From Corynebacterium uterequi (GTDB taxonomy: Bacteria; Actinomycetota; Actinomycetes; Mycobacteriales; Mycobacteriaceae), in NCBI RefSeq assembly GCF_001021065.1, contig NZ_CP011546.1:806001-870000 (forward strand): a stretch of 64,000 nucleotides of DNA, read 5' to 3'. The position numbers and the translations under genes are program-made. Positions 1 through 9,910 of the stretch are shown here, piece after piece. Within the stretch, counting starts at the first letter, position 1, and the number at the start of each line of letters is the position of its first letter. The notes under the pieces were generated by a model that was not told the DNA's origin, searched no databases, and worked only from the letters and a program-made list of their open reading frames with translations.

Positions 1-563
1 GTCCCGGCCGGATCGACGCCGCCATCGACGCCGGCATCGGCCACGTTCCCGAGGACCGGAAAAACCAAGGGCTTATCGTCGACGCCTCGGTGGGCAGCAA
101 CATCGGCTTGGCGACGCTGCGGAGCACCGCGAAGGGGCCTCTGGCCGACCTTGCCGGGCAACGGAGACGCGCCACCGAGGTGGCCGAGCGCCTGCGGGTC
201 CGCATGGCCGGGATCGATCAACCCATCCGCCACCTGTCGGGAGGCAACCAACAAAAGGCCGTCTTCGGGCGGTGGGTGCTGGCCGGATCCTCGGTCCTGC
301 TGCTCGACGAGCCGACCCGCGGCGTCGACGTCGGCGCCAAGGTAGAGATCTATTCCATCATCAACGACGTGGTCGCTGCCGGCGGCGCGGTGCTCATGGC
401 TTCCTCCGACCTACCTGAGGTCCTCGGAATGTCCGACCGCATCCTCGTCATGTCCGGCGGCACCATCGCCGGCGAACTTCCTCCCACCGCCACCCAGGAC
501 GAGGTCATGGCGCTCGCCGTGAGCCACACCTCTACCGACGACCACAAAGGACACCGGAACTAA
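1..563 (+). CDS. rbsA: Ribose ABC transporter ATP-binding protein RbsA (C-terminal part)
   Basis: The reading frame is open from the left edge (first full codon at base 3), so the gene is cut by the window and only about 186 residues are visible. These belong to the second nucleotide-binding domain of a sugar-type (CUT2) ATPase. They show the GHVPEDRK motif typical of RbsA/MglA, the ABC signature SGGNQQK, and Walker B LLLDEPTRGVD. The protein energises import of ribose through RbsC. It is followed after 1 nt by rbsC, and the five rbs genes are almost contiguous, so they form one operon. The regulator and promoter lie outside the window. Ribose specificity is inferred from the neighbouring rbsK and rbsD. 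Confidence 0.93.
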   Translation, partial: PGRIDAAIDAGIGHVPEDRKNQGLIVDASVGSNIGLATLRSTAKGPLADLAGQRRRATEVAERLRVRMAGIDQPIRHLSGGNQQKAVFGRWVLAGSSVLLLDEPTRGVDVGAKVEIYSIINDVVAAGGAVLMASSDLPEVLGMSDRILVMSGGTIAGELPPTATQDEVMALAVSHTSTDDHKGHRN

Positions 564-564
564 C

Positions 565-1524
565 GTGACTACCTCAGCTTCGACCTCTCACCGCCTTTCT
601 GGCTGGCTCCTCAACAACGGGGCGCTGGTGGGCCTGCTCATCCTGTGCGCGGGGCTATCGTTGGCCACTCCGCACTTCATCTCCGCGGACAACCTGCTCA
701 ACGTCGGTGTCCAGGCGGCCACGGTGGCCATCATCGCCTTCGGCATGACCTTCGTCATCGTCACCGGTGGCATTGATCTCTCCGTTGGTGCGGTCGCCGC
801 CCTCGGCGGCATGGTCACCGCCTACTTCTGGGCGGACCTTGGCCTGCCCGGCTGGGTGACGGTCCTGCTCGGCCTGGCTACCGGCCTGGTGTGCGGGATG
901 GTCGCCGGTGCGGCCATCGCCGTCGGCAAGCTGCCGGCCTTCATCGCCACCCTGGCCATGATGTCCATCACCCGCGGGCTGACGCTCGTGCTCTCCCAGG
1001 GCTCGCCGGTGGCCAGCCCGCCGGCGGCGAACTGGATGGGTGAGGACATCGGCGTTATGCCCATGCCCATCGTCATGATGGCGCTGGCCGGCCTGGTGTG
1101 CTGGTTCATCCTTTCCCGCACGGTGCTTGGCCGTTCCATGTACGCCCTCGGCGGAAACCTCGAGGCGGCCCGGCTCTCCGGCATCCCGGTGCGACGGGTG
1201 CTCCTCTCCACCTACGCGCTGTGTGGCGTCTTCGCGGCCCTCGCCGGCTTGGTGATGACTGCCCGGCTGTCTTCGGCGCAGCCCAACGCCGGTACCGGCT
1301 ACGAGCTCGACGCCATCGCCGCGGTTGTCATCGGCGGTGCGTCGCTGGCCGGCGGCCGGGGTGGCGCCTGGGGCACCCTCGTCGGGGCGATCCTGCTCGC
1401 CGTCATTCGCAACGGGCTCAATCTGCTCAACGTCAGCTCCTTCTGGCAGCAGATCGTGATCGGCATCGTCATCGCCCTCGCCGTAGGCTTCGACGTCATC
1501 CGCAACAAGACCATCTCGCAGTAG
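565..1524 (+). CDS. rbsC: Ribose ABC transporter permease RbsC
   Basis: This 319-residue, very hydrophobic protein fits the usual length and composition of CUT2 permeases (BPD_transp_2). It contains the family segment VTGGIDLSVGAV near residue 70 and a glycine-rich GGRGG loop near residue 265. It forms the membrane channel for ribose taken up with RbsB and RbsA. The start is GTG at 565, directly after the rbsA stop at 561-563, so translation is probably coupled to rbsA. rbsB follows after 11 nt. Confidence 0.95.
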   Translation: MTTSASTSHRLSGWLLNNGALVGLLILCAGLSLATPHFISADNLLNVGVQAATVAIIAFGMTFVIVTGGIDLSVGAVAALGGMVTAYFWADLGLPGWVTVLLGLATGLVCGMVAGAAIAVGKLPAFIATLAMMSITRGLTLVLSQGSPVASPPAANWMGEDIGVMPMPIVMMALAGLVCWFILSRTVLGRSMYALGGNLEAARLSGIPVRRVLLSTYALCGVFAALAGLVMTARLSSAQPNAGTGYELDAIAAVVIGGASLAGGRGGAWGTLVGAILLAVIRNGLNLLNVSSFWQQIVIGIVIALAVGFDVIRNKTISQ

Positions 1525-1535
1525 GGGAGCAGTTC

Positions 1536-2456
1536 ATGAACCACACCGTGCGCACGTTGTGCGCGGCCGCAGTAGCGTGCCTGCTCGCGGGTGGCGTCGC
1601 CGGGTGCGCCGCTGCCGAGGAGGATACCGTCACTCTGGCGCTGTCGACCCAGACCAATCCCTTCTTCGTGCAGGTGCGTGACGGCGCCTTAGAGCGCGCC
1701 GCCGAACTCGGGGTTGACCTTGGGGTGCAAGACGCCGGGGACGACGCCCTCAAGCAGGCGGATCAGCTTAACACCGCCGTCGCCACCGACGCCGACGTCG
1801 TGCTGGTCAACCCCGTCGACTCGGACGCGGTCGGCAACTCCGTCGAAGCGCTCAACGATGCCGGTATCCCGGTGGTGGCGCTTGACCGCACCGCCAATTC
1901 GGGCCGGCTGACCAGCTATGTCGCCTCGGACAACGTCTCTGGCGGACGCCAAGCCGCCGACGCGCTCGCCGAGGCCATCGGCGGTCGTGGCAAGGTCATC
2001 GTCTTGCAGGGCATCCCGGGTAGCTCGTCATCGCGCGACCGAGGCCAGGGTTTCCGAGAGCGCATCGCCGAGTACCCGGACATTGAGATCGTCGCCCAGC
2101 AAACCGCCGGGTTCGACCGCACTAAGGGGCTCGACGTCGCCACCAACCTCCTGCAGGCCAACCCGGACGTCGTCGGTATCTTCGCCGAGAACGACGAGAT
2201 GGCCCTCGGCGCCATCGAGGCCGTCGGGGCGCGGGCCGGTAAGGAGGTGTCCATCGTGGGCTTCGATGGCACGTCGGAAGGCCTGGCCGCCGTCGACGCG
2301 GGGACCATGACCGCCACGATCGCCCAGCAACCCCGCGAGCTGGGGGCGGTGGCCGTGGAGCAGGCTCAGGCGTTGCTCCGCGGCGATACAGTGGCAGAGG
2401 TAGTGCCCGTGCCGGTTGTGAGCGTGACCAAGAAGAACGTAGGAGAATATCTATGA
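1536..2456 (+). CDS. rbsB: Ribose-binding lipoprotein RbsB
   Basis: The protein has 306 residues. It begins with a lipoprotein signal peptide (R6, hydrophobic stretch, lipobox VAGC with the modified cysteine at residue 24). A type I periplasmic binding protein fold follows, recognisable by LALSTQTNPFFVQVRDGA, VNPVDSDAV, and ALDRTANSG, the usual sugar-contact segment. It captures ribose outside the membrane and delivers it to RbsC/RbsA. A GGGGAG ribosome binding site lies at 1524-1529. The stop overlaps the rbsK start (ATGA), indicating translational coupling. Confidence 0.95.
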   Translation: MNHTVRTLCAAAVACLLAGGVAGCAAAEEDTVTLALSTQTNPFFVQVRDGALERAAELGVDLGVQDAGDDALKQADQLNTAVATDADVVLVNPVDSDAVGNSVEALNDAGIPVVALDRTANSGRLTSYVASDNVSGGRQAADALAEAIGGRGKVIVLQGIPGSSSSRDRGQGFRERIAEYPDIEIVAQQTAGFDRTKGLDVATNLLQANPDVVGIFAENDEMALGAIEAVGARAGKEVSIVGFDGTSEGLAAVDAGTMTATIAQQPRELGAVAVEQAQALLRGDTVAEVVPVPVVSVTKKNVGEYL

Positions 2457-3370
2457 GTGACCAGATCGTCGTCGTCGGATCCATCAACGCGGATCTGACC
2501 ACCCGCGTTGCCCGGCATCCGCACCCGGGGGAGACCCTCATCGGCTCTGGTGGCGACTTCAGCGCCGGCGGCAAGGGGGCCAACCAGGCGGTGGCGGCCG
2601 CGTTGCTCGGCGCCGACGTTGCCATGGTGGCCGCCGTCGGTCAGGACCCGCAATCGGTGGCCGCGATGCGCCACATCACCACGTCCGGTATCGACGCCTC
2701 GGCGATTGCCGAGCGATCCGAGGAACCGACCGGGTTGGCAGTCATCACCGTCAGCGACGACGGGGAGAACACGATCATCGTCGTCCCCGGCGCGAACGCC
2801 ACCGTGACGAAGGAGTACGTCACCGAGCATTCCGAGCTCATCGCCGATGCCGGGATCGTGCTGCTGCAGGGCGAGATCCCCGCCGACGGCTTCGACGCCG
2901 CCGTCGACCTGGCCACCGGTCGGGTTGTCATCAACCTGGCTCCGGTGGTGCCCGTGGGCCGGGAGCAGCTGCTCAAGGCGGACCCGCTGCTGGCCAACGA
3001 ACACGAAGCGGAGCTCGTGCTGCGCCAGCTGGGCGCCTCCTATGACTCCACCGAACCGGCAGATCTGGCCCGGGCGCTGCGCGACGCGGGCTTCGCCTCT
3101 GTGGTGCTGACCCTGGGCTCGGCCGGGGCGCTCGTCGCCGATGCCGAAGGTGAGCATGCGATCGCCACGCCCACTGTTACCGCGGTCGATACGACGGGCT
3201 GCGGCGACGCCTTCGCCGGGGCGCTCGTGGCCCGGCTGGCTGACGGCGACGGCCTCGTCGAGGCCAGCCACTACGCCGCCCGGGTGGGTGCTTTCGCCGC
3301 CACCCGCGCCGGCGCCCAGGCCTCCTATCCCACCGCCGACGACGCCCTGCCGGAGGTGGCACGTGCTTAA
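2453..3370 (+). CDS. rbsK: Ribokinase RbsK
   Basis: This 305-residue PfkB-family sugar kinase phosphorylates ribose to ribose 5-phosphate with ATP. The N-terminal PfkB signature GGKGANQAVAAALLGA and the C-terminal signature DTTGCGDAFAGAL, carrying the catalytic Asp, are both visible. The anion-hole motif reads GCGD rather than the more common GAGD, a conservative change. The gene overlaps rbsB by 4 nt, has AGGAG upstream at 2441-2445, and overlaps rbsD by 8 nt, so it sits in the middle of the coupled operon. Confidence 0.95.
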   Translation: MSDQIVVVGSINADLTTRVARHPHPGETLIGSGGDFSAGGKGANQAVAAALLGADVAMVAAVGQDPQSVAAMRHITTSGIDASAIAERSEEPTGLAVITVSDDGENTIIVVPGANATVTKEYVTEHSELIADAGIVLLQGEIPADGFDAAVDLATGRVVINLAPVVPVGREQLLKADPLLANEHEAELVLRQLGASYDSTEPADLARALRDAGFASVVLTLGSAGALVADAEGEHAIATPTVTAVDTTGCGDAFAGALVARLADGDGLVEASHYAARVGAFAATRAGAQASYPTADDALPEVARA

Positions 3371-3749
3371 GTCCGGGATCCTCAACGCCCAACTCGCCCA
3401 CGCCCTGGCCCGCCTGGGGCACACGGACACCATCGTCATTGCGGATTGCGGATTGCCCGTCCCCGAAGGGGTCGAGCTAGTGGATCTGGCGTTGGTATTC
3501 GGGGTGCCGACCTTTGAGCAGGTCTGGCACGCGGTGACCGATGCGCTGGAAATCGAGGCGGTCACGATCGCCGACGCCACGCCAGCGGAGGTGAGGGCGC
3601 TGTTGCCCGCGGAGCTGAGCGAGGTGATCGAGGTCGACCACGAGCAGCTCAAGGCCGAGGTCGCCCGGGCTCGGGTGGTGGTGCGCTCCGGCTCCACCAC
3701 TGCCTACTCCAACGTCATCCTGCGCTGTGGGGTGCCGTTCGGTTCTTAG
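3363..3749 (+). CDS. rbsD: D-ribose pyranase RbsD
   Basis: The protein has 128 residues, close to the family norm of about 130-140. It interconverts the pyranose and furanose forms of ribose so that the imported sugar becomes a ribokinase substrate. Family motifs are LGHTDTIVIADCGLPVP, with the catalytic His near residue 20, and the C-terminal RSGSTTAYSNVIL block. The GTG start at 3363 lies inside rbsK, giving an 8-nt overlap and the correct N-terminus MLKSGILN. It is the last gene of the operon and converges on the next minus-strand gene, 14 nt away, with no obvious terminator between. Confidence 0.92.
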   Translation: MLKSGILNAQLAHALARLGHTDTIVIADCGLPVPEGVELVDLALVFGVPTFEQVWHAVTDALEIEAVTIADATPAEVRALLPAELSEVIEVDHEQLKAEVARARVVVRSGSTTAYSNVILRCGVPFGS

Positions 3750-3763
3750 CTCCTGCCTGGCCG

Positions 3764-4177
3764 CTAGGTGTTCTTTTCGGCGGCTGTGTCCTTGGCCTGC
3801 GCCTTGTCCTTGGCTTGCGCCTGCTCGGCGCGGTGGTCGGCGAAGGACTTCCGGGCCGCGGCCAGCCACTCCGGCTGGTTCGCGAGCAGCTCCTTGATCT
3901 CGGCGGTGGTCAGCGCGTGATCGATCTCGGAGGCCTTGAGCGAGGTCATGGAGATCCCCAGTTTCTGCGCCACCACCTGGCGCGGGTGCGGCCCGGTGCG
4001 TCGCAGTTCCTGGAGCCACTCCGGCGGGTTGTTCAGCAGGTCGCGCAGCTGGCGGTGGGTGAGCGCGTTATCCTGAAACTCCTGCGGCGCGGCGGGTAGG
4101 TGAATACCCAGCTTCTTGGCCGCGGTCACCGACTTCATGGCGGTGCCGGACGGGGCGAGATGGTTCGTGTCAGTCAC
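3764..4177 (-). CDS. DUF5997 family protein
   Basis: About 137 residues, soluble, no signal peptide. It matches the actinobacterial DUF5997 pattern as I remember it: TAAKKLGIHLPAAPQEFQ near the N-terminus and two similar helical units containing NNPPEWLQELRR and LANQPEWLAAARK. These look like an internal duplication of about 45 residues. Function is unknown. The tail is rich in K, A, Q and E. I chose GTG at 4177 because a -10-like TACCGT (4190-4185) lies exactly 7 nt upstream, giving a leaderless start. Another GTG at 4186 and an ATG at 4138 are possible. Confidence 0.75.
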   Translation of the reverse strand: MTDTNHLAPSGTAMKSVTAAKKLGIHLPAAPQEFQDNALTHRQLRDLLNNPPEWLQELRRTGPHPRQVVAQKLGISMTSLKASEIDHALTTAEIKELLANQPEWLAAARKSFADHRAEQAQAKDKAQAKDTAAEKNT

Positions 4178-4184
4178 GCAGACC

Positions 4185-4194
4185 ACGGTAGCAT
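4185..4194. promoter_or_regulatory. Overlapping divergent -10 boxes (bidirectional promoter)
   Basis: On the plus strand TAGCAT (4189-4194) ends 7 nt before the ATG at 4202. On the minus strand TACCGT (4190-4185) ends 7 nt before the GTG at 4177. The two boxes share the central TA, and only 24 nt separate the start codons. Both genes would therefore be leaderless and share one melting region. This is a reading of motifs; no clear -35 was identified on either side. Confidence 0.5.
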
Positions 4195-4201
4195 TGCCCC
4201 C

Positions 4202-4909
4202 ATGCTGACCCTAGGGTTCGTCACCGGTGTGGAGCCCGATCGGTGGCTGCGGAAATACACTGAGTTCACCGACCACGGCGGGCTTGACGCGCACAGTATG
4301 CGCGACCCCGTGGCGGCCCTGCACGACGGGCGGTGCGACGTTGCCCTGGTCCGCCTGCCGGACTCGCGGGTCGACGAGCGCTTTCACGTCGTCGAGCTGT
4401 ACACCGAGGCCCCTGGCGTGGCGGTGCCCAAGGACTCCGTGTTTGCCGAGTTCGGCACCAAGCTCTCCGCCGCCATCCCGGCCGCGGAGCTTAGCGACGA
4501 GATCGTCAACTACCGCATCCCCACGTCAGGCTTCGTCGACGTCGACGAGGTCGCTGACGCGCTGCAGATCGTGGCGGCCAACGTCGGCATCGCCATCGCG
4601 CCGCGCCCCCTCCTTAAGGCCCTGAGCCGCAAGCAGGTCGTGCCGCTGGGGTTGAACGATCCCACCGTGGCGCTGACGCGCATTGCCGTCGTGTTCGCCA
4701 AGCAGCGCGACGCCGACGATATTCAGGATTTCATCGGCATTGTTCGCGGCCGCACGGCGCAGTCGTCCCGGCAGGCCGCGCCGAAGAAATCGGCCGCCGA
4801 GAAGGCGGCGGCGAAGCAGGCGCGACGTGCCGCGGCCGGGAAGAAGCCGCAGCCACGCCGGGGGTCGCGTGCTCGAACGCAAGGTCATACGCGCCGTAAA
4901 AAACGTTAA
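4202..4909 (+). CDS. LysR-type substrate-binding domain protein without a DNA-binding domain
   Basis: The 235 residues look like the ligand-binding half of a LysR-type regulator: LTLGFVTGVEPDRWLRKY, a segment DGRCDVALVRLPD, and a late VAANVGIAIAPRPLLKALS block. The N-terminal winged helix is absent. The C-terminal 45 residues are a strongly basic low-complexity tail (many K, R, A), which may bind nucleic acid. Related stand-alone proteins occur in other corynebacteria and mycobacteria; their role is unknown to me. The ATG at 4202 follows a -10-like TAGCAT by 7 nt and is probably leaderless. It is divergent from the DUF5997 gene. Confidence 0.75.
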   Translation: MLTLGFVTGVEPDRWLRKYTEFTDHGGLDAHSMRDPVAALHDGRCDVALVRLPDSRVDERFHVVELYTEAPGVAVPKDSVFAEFGTKLSAAIPAAELSDEIVNYRIPTSGFVDVDEVADALQIVAANVGIAIAPRPLLKALSRKQVVPLGLNDPTVALTRIAVVFAKQRDADDIQDFIGIVRGRTAQSSRQAAPKKSAAEKAAAKQARRAAAGKKPQPRRGSRARTQGHTRRKKR

Positions 4910-4938
4910 CGGAACCGTGGCAACCGGCGTTTAGGCTG

Positions 4939-4966
4939 TGGACACTTCGACGTAACCTGGCATAGT
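4939..4966 (+). promoter_or_regulatory. Candidate sigma-A promoter for the LGFP lipoprotein gene
   Basis: TGGACA (4939-4944) and CATAGT (4961-4966) are separated by 16 nt. They match the consensus at 5 of 6 and 4 of 6 positions, and TGG directly precedes the -10. Transcription would begin near 4973, about 40 nt before the lipoprotein start. Confidence 0.45.
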
Positions 4967-5015
4967 GAAGGGCATCGAATATACGACTACCTATTAGGAA
5001 AGCTGGTTGTCCATC

Positions 5016-5636
5016 ATGACTTCTTCCCTGTCTCGTCGCCTTCTTGCCGGCGCCGCTGCGCTGAGCCTGGGCTTCGGCCTCGTCGCCTGTAACGACGCCG
5101 ACACCGCTGCCTCCAACGCCAAGGGCGCGGCCAGCACCGCCGCGTCCGAAGCTAAGGAGGCCGCCAGCGAGGCCAAGGACGCGGCGAAGGAGGCCGCCAC
5201 GGAGGCGAAGGACGCCGCGTCCAAGGCTAAGGACGCCGCCAAGGACGCCGCCGGCGTTGATACCCCCATTACCCTGTCCGACGGCACGAGCATCCAGGTT
5301 CCGGCCGATTTCGCCACCGCCTTGGGCAACGAGGCTGAGTTCAAGGGGGCGCCGGCCAGCGTCGAGCAGTCCGGCGACGCGTGGGTGGCCACCTACCCGA
5401 ATACCGATCACGGCATCCTCGTCTACTCCGCCTCGACGGGCGCGGTTCCGGTGATCGGCCAGATCCTGCAAACGTGGACCGCTGAGGGCGGCGTGGATTC
5501 CGCCCTTGGTTTGCCGACCGCCCCGGAGGAGGGCGACATGGAGTCCGGGTGGCACCAGACCTTCGCCAACGGCACCATCGATTGGCTGCCGCAGGGCGAC
5601 GGCTCCTACACCGCCGACATTGCCCTGAACCAGTAA
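5016..5636 (+). CDS. Lipoprotein with LEA-like Ala/Lys/Glu helix and LGFP-type domain
   Basis: The protein has 206 residues. A signal peptide ends in lipobox LVAC with Cys25. Residues 26 to about 80 form a nearly pure A/K/E/D/S/T helix with repeating units such as EAKDAAKEAATEAKDAA. This resembles LEA-type or apolipoprotein-like amphipathic helices. The C-terminal half (GLPTAPEEGDMESGWHQTF) resembles an LGFP repeat domain, which is frequent in corynebacterial envelope proteins. It is probably anchored to the outer face of the membrane with the helix as a spacer or envelope-binding rod. AGGAAAG (4996-5002) is 13 nt from this ATG but only 4 nt from a TTG at 5007, so a start 3 codons earlier is possible. 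Confidence 0.75.
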   Translation: MTSSLSRRLLAGAAALSLGFGLVACNDADTAASNAKGAASTAASEAKEAASEAKDAAKEAATEAKDAASKAKDAAKDAAGVDTPITLSDGTSIQVPADFATALGNEAEFKGAPASVEQSGDAWVATYPNTDHGILVYSASTGAVPVIGQILQTWTAEGGVDSALGLPTAPEEGDMESGWHQTFANGTIDWLPQGDGSYTADIALNQ

Positions 5637-5672
5637 CCTGCTGTTCATCTGACACCAATGTGAGCTCTACCT

Positions 5673-5719
5673 TCGCCTCTTATCGTCAGTGGTGGACCCC
5701 CAACGGCGATGAGAGGCGA
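5673..5719 (+). promoter_or_regulatory. Leader hairpin that covers the phoH ribosome binding site
   Basis: The arms 5673-5685 (TCGCCTCTTATCG) and 5707-5719 (CGATGAGAGGCGA) pair over 13 positions with a single G-U wobble, around a 21-nt loop. The 3' arm contains GAGAGG (5711-5716), the only Shine-Dalgarno sequence for the ATG at 5725. The folded RNA would hide it. Whether the helix works as a translational switch is inference. Confidence 0.5.
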
Positions 5720-5724
5720 TTGTG

Positions 5725-7032
5725 ATGCCAGAGGATACCCAGATCAGGACCTACGTCGTAGACACGTCGGTGCTCCTGTCCGACCCCTGGGCCTTAAGGA
5801 AGTTTGCGGAACACGAGGTGGTGCTGCCCCTCGTGGTGGTCACGGAACTGGAGGGGAAACGGCATCACCCCGAGCTTGGCTGGTTCGCCCGCCAAGCTCT
5901 TCGCTTTTTGGAGGACCTTCGCCGGCGCCACGGCCGCCTCGATCAGCCGGTGCCCGTGACCGACGACGGGGGCACGCTCCGCGTCGAGCTCAACCACCAG
6001 GATCAGTCCTCGCTGCCCCCGGTGTTCCGGGGCGCTTCCGGGGATCAGCGGATCCTGGCCTGCGCCTACAACCTGCACCAGGAAGGCAAAGACACCATCC
6101 TCGTGACCAAGGACGTTCCGCTGCGGGTCAAGGCCGGCGCCATCGGCCTGGCAGCGGACGAGTACCGGGCGCAAGACGTTGTCCTCACCGGGTACTCCGG
6201 GATGGCGGACGTCGCCGTCACCGCCGAGGAGGTCTCTGAGCTGTACCGCGACGGCCTGGTCAACCTCGGCGCCCGCGTGGCGGATCTGCCCATCCACTGC
6301 GGGTTGAAGATTTCCGGCCCGTCGGGCCAGTCGGCGCTGGGGCGGGTCGTCACCCGCGGCAACGTCCAGCTGGTCCCCGGCGATCAGCAGGCCTTCGGCC
6401 TGACGGGGCGCTCCGCTGAGCAGCGCATCGCGCTGGATCTGCTCATGGATAGCGACATCGGGATAGTCTCCGTCGGCGGGCGCGCCGGCACCGGCAAGTC
6501 CGCCCTCGCGCTCTGCGCCGGATTGGAGGCGGTGCTGGAGCGGCAGGAACACCGGCGCATCGTCGTGTTTCGCCCGCTCTACGCTGTCGGCGGGCAGGAC
6601 CTCGGCTACCTTCCCGGTAGTGAAAACGAAAAGATGGCCCCGTGGGCGCAGGCGGTGTATGACACCCTCGACGGCCTCGTGTCGCGCAACGTCATGGAGG
6701 AGATCGAGGACCGTGATCTCCTCGAAGTCCTGCCGCTGACACACATTCGCGGCCGCAGCCTGCACGACGCCTTCGTCATCGTCGACGAGGCACAATCACT
6801 GGAGCGCAACGTCTTACTCACCGTGCTCTCTCGCCTCGGGCGGGGCTCGCGGGTGGTGCTTACCCACGACGTCGCGCAGCGCGACAACCTGCGGGTAGGC
6901 CGGCACGACGGCATCCAGGCGGTCATCGAGAAACTCAAAGGCCGCAGCCTCTTCGCGCATGTGACGCTGCAGCGCTCGGAGCGTTCGGCGATTGCCGAGT
7001 TGGTCACCGAGCTTCTCGAAGACGGGAACTAG
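5725..7032 (+). CDS. PhoH-family ATPase with N-terminal PIN domain
   Basis: 435 residues. The N-terminal 130 residues are a PIN-type ribonuclease domain ([24 protein letters not shown], and acidic residues near ILACAYN). The rest is a PhoH P-loop ATPase with Walker [13 protein letters not shown] near residue 255 and Walker [11 protein letters not shown] near 355. Such PhoH2-type fusions are described as RNA-unwinding and RNA-cleaving enzymes. The ATG at 5725 is 8 nt after GAGAGG; the preceding GTG at 5722 is an alternative. The gene is alone between two unrelated genes. No antitoxin-like phoAT partner is evident directly upstream. Confidence 0.9.
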   Translation: MPEDTQIRTYVVDTSVLLSDPWALRKFAEHEVVLPLVVVTELEGKRHHPELGWFARQALRFLEDLRRRHGRLDQPVPVTDDGGTLRVELNHQDQSSLPPVFRGASGDQRILACAYNLHQEGKDTILVTKDVPLRVKAGAIGLAADEYRAQDVVLTGYSGMADVAVTAEEVSELYRDGLVNLGARVADLPIHCGLKISGPSGQSALGRVVTRGNVQLVPGDQQAFGLTGRSAEQRIALDLLMDSDIGIVSVGGRAGTGKSALALCAGLEAVLERQEHRRIVVFRPLYAVGGQDLGYLPGSENEKMAPWAQAVYDTLDGLVSRNVMEEIEDRDLLEVLPLTHIRGRSLHDAFVIVDEAQSLERNVLLTVLSRLGRGSRVVLTHDVAQRDNLRVGRHDGIQAVIEKLKGRSLFAHVTLQRSERSAIAELVTELLEDGN

Positions 7033-7086
7033 GCGGCGTCGGCGCCCACTTGCATGAGCGCTGGGGTCGGCCCCACAATTGGGGCT

Positions 7087-7626
7087 ATGTCTCACCAGAG
7101 CTTTGCACTGAGGCCGATCCGGCCCGAGGACTACCCGCAGGTCCGAGAGATCTACGAACTCGGTCTCCAGGGCGGCCACGCCACCTACGAGACGCAGGCG
7201 CCGACCTGGGAACAGTTCGCGGCAAAGAAGATCCTGGAGACCGTCTTCGTCGCCGTCGAGGCCGAGGATGACTCGAAGGTTATCGGCTGGGTGTCCGCAG
7301 CGCCCGCGTCGTCGCGCTCCGTGTTTCACGGGGTGGTGGAGGATTCCATCTACATCCACCCCGACGGGCAGGGCCGCGGGGTGGCCGGCGCGCTGCTCGA
7401 CAAACTCATCGAAACCTGCCAGGAACTGCACAAATGGGCTATCCATTCGTGGATCTTCCCGGAGAACACCGGGTCCATCGGGCTGCACGAGTCCCGCGGA
7501 TTCACCAAGGTGGGCACGTACTCGCACCTGGCGAAGATGACCTACGGCGAATTGGCCGGCACATGGCGAGACACTGCCGTGTATGAAAAGCTGCTGCCCA
7601 AGCCGGACGAGCGGCGCCGCCCCTGA
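7087..7626 (+). CDS. GNAT family N-acetyltransferase (phosphinothricin acetyltransferase-like)
   Basis: 179 residues with the GNAT fold. The acetyl-CoA-binding segment is IHPDGQGRGVAGALLDKLIE (motif A with QGRGVAG), and LHESRGFTKVGTY is the usual C-terminal signature of the Pat/Bar-like subgroup (COG1247). It probably acetylates a small amine or amino-acid analogue; the substrate is not known. I start it at ATG 7087. CACAAT (7074-7079) lies 7 nt upstream, which fits a leaderless start. An in-frame upstream ATG at 7054 would add 11 residues with no family similarity. Confidence 0.85.
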   Translation: MSHQSFALRPIRPEDYPQVREIYELGLQGGHATYETQAPTWEQFAAKKILETVFVAVEAEDDSKVIGWVSAAPASSRSVFHGVVEDSIYIHPDGQGRGVAGALLDKLIETCQELHKWAIHSWIFPENTGSIGLHESRGFTKVGTYSHLAKMTYGELAGTWRDTAVYEKLLPKPDERRRP

Positions 7627-7627
7627 T

Positions 7628-9861
<2,234 letters not shown>

Positions 9862-9885
9862 GACATATCACCATAAGGCAGTGGA

Positions 9886-9898
9886 TGCACTCAGTGCA
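9886..9898. promoter_or_regulatory. Palindromic operator overlapping the tetR -35 region
   Basis: TGCACTCAGTGCA has perfect 6-bp arms around one base. On the minus strand a -35-like TTGCAC overlaps this palindrome. A -10-like TTATGG or TATGGT follows at 17-18 nt, then the tetR ATG at 9861. Its size and position are those of an autoregulatory TetR operator. Assignment to this TetR is inference. Confidence 0.55.
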
Positions 9899-9910
9899 AT
9901 TTTGCAGGGC

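Noticed and set aside
5100..5255. Short repeated units in the lipoprotein gene considered as a CRISPR or minisatellite
   Set aside because: The units code for an A/K/E helix, vary in sequence and remain in frame, so this is protein repeat structure.
5725..7032. PIN domain as part of a toxin-antitoxin pair
   Set aside because: It is fused to PhoH, and no small antitoxin-like gene lies directly upstream; the 5637-5724 gap contains no frame.
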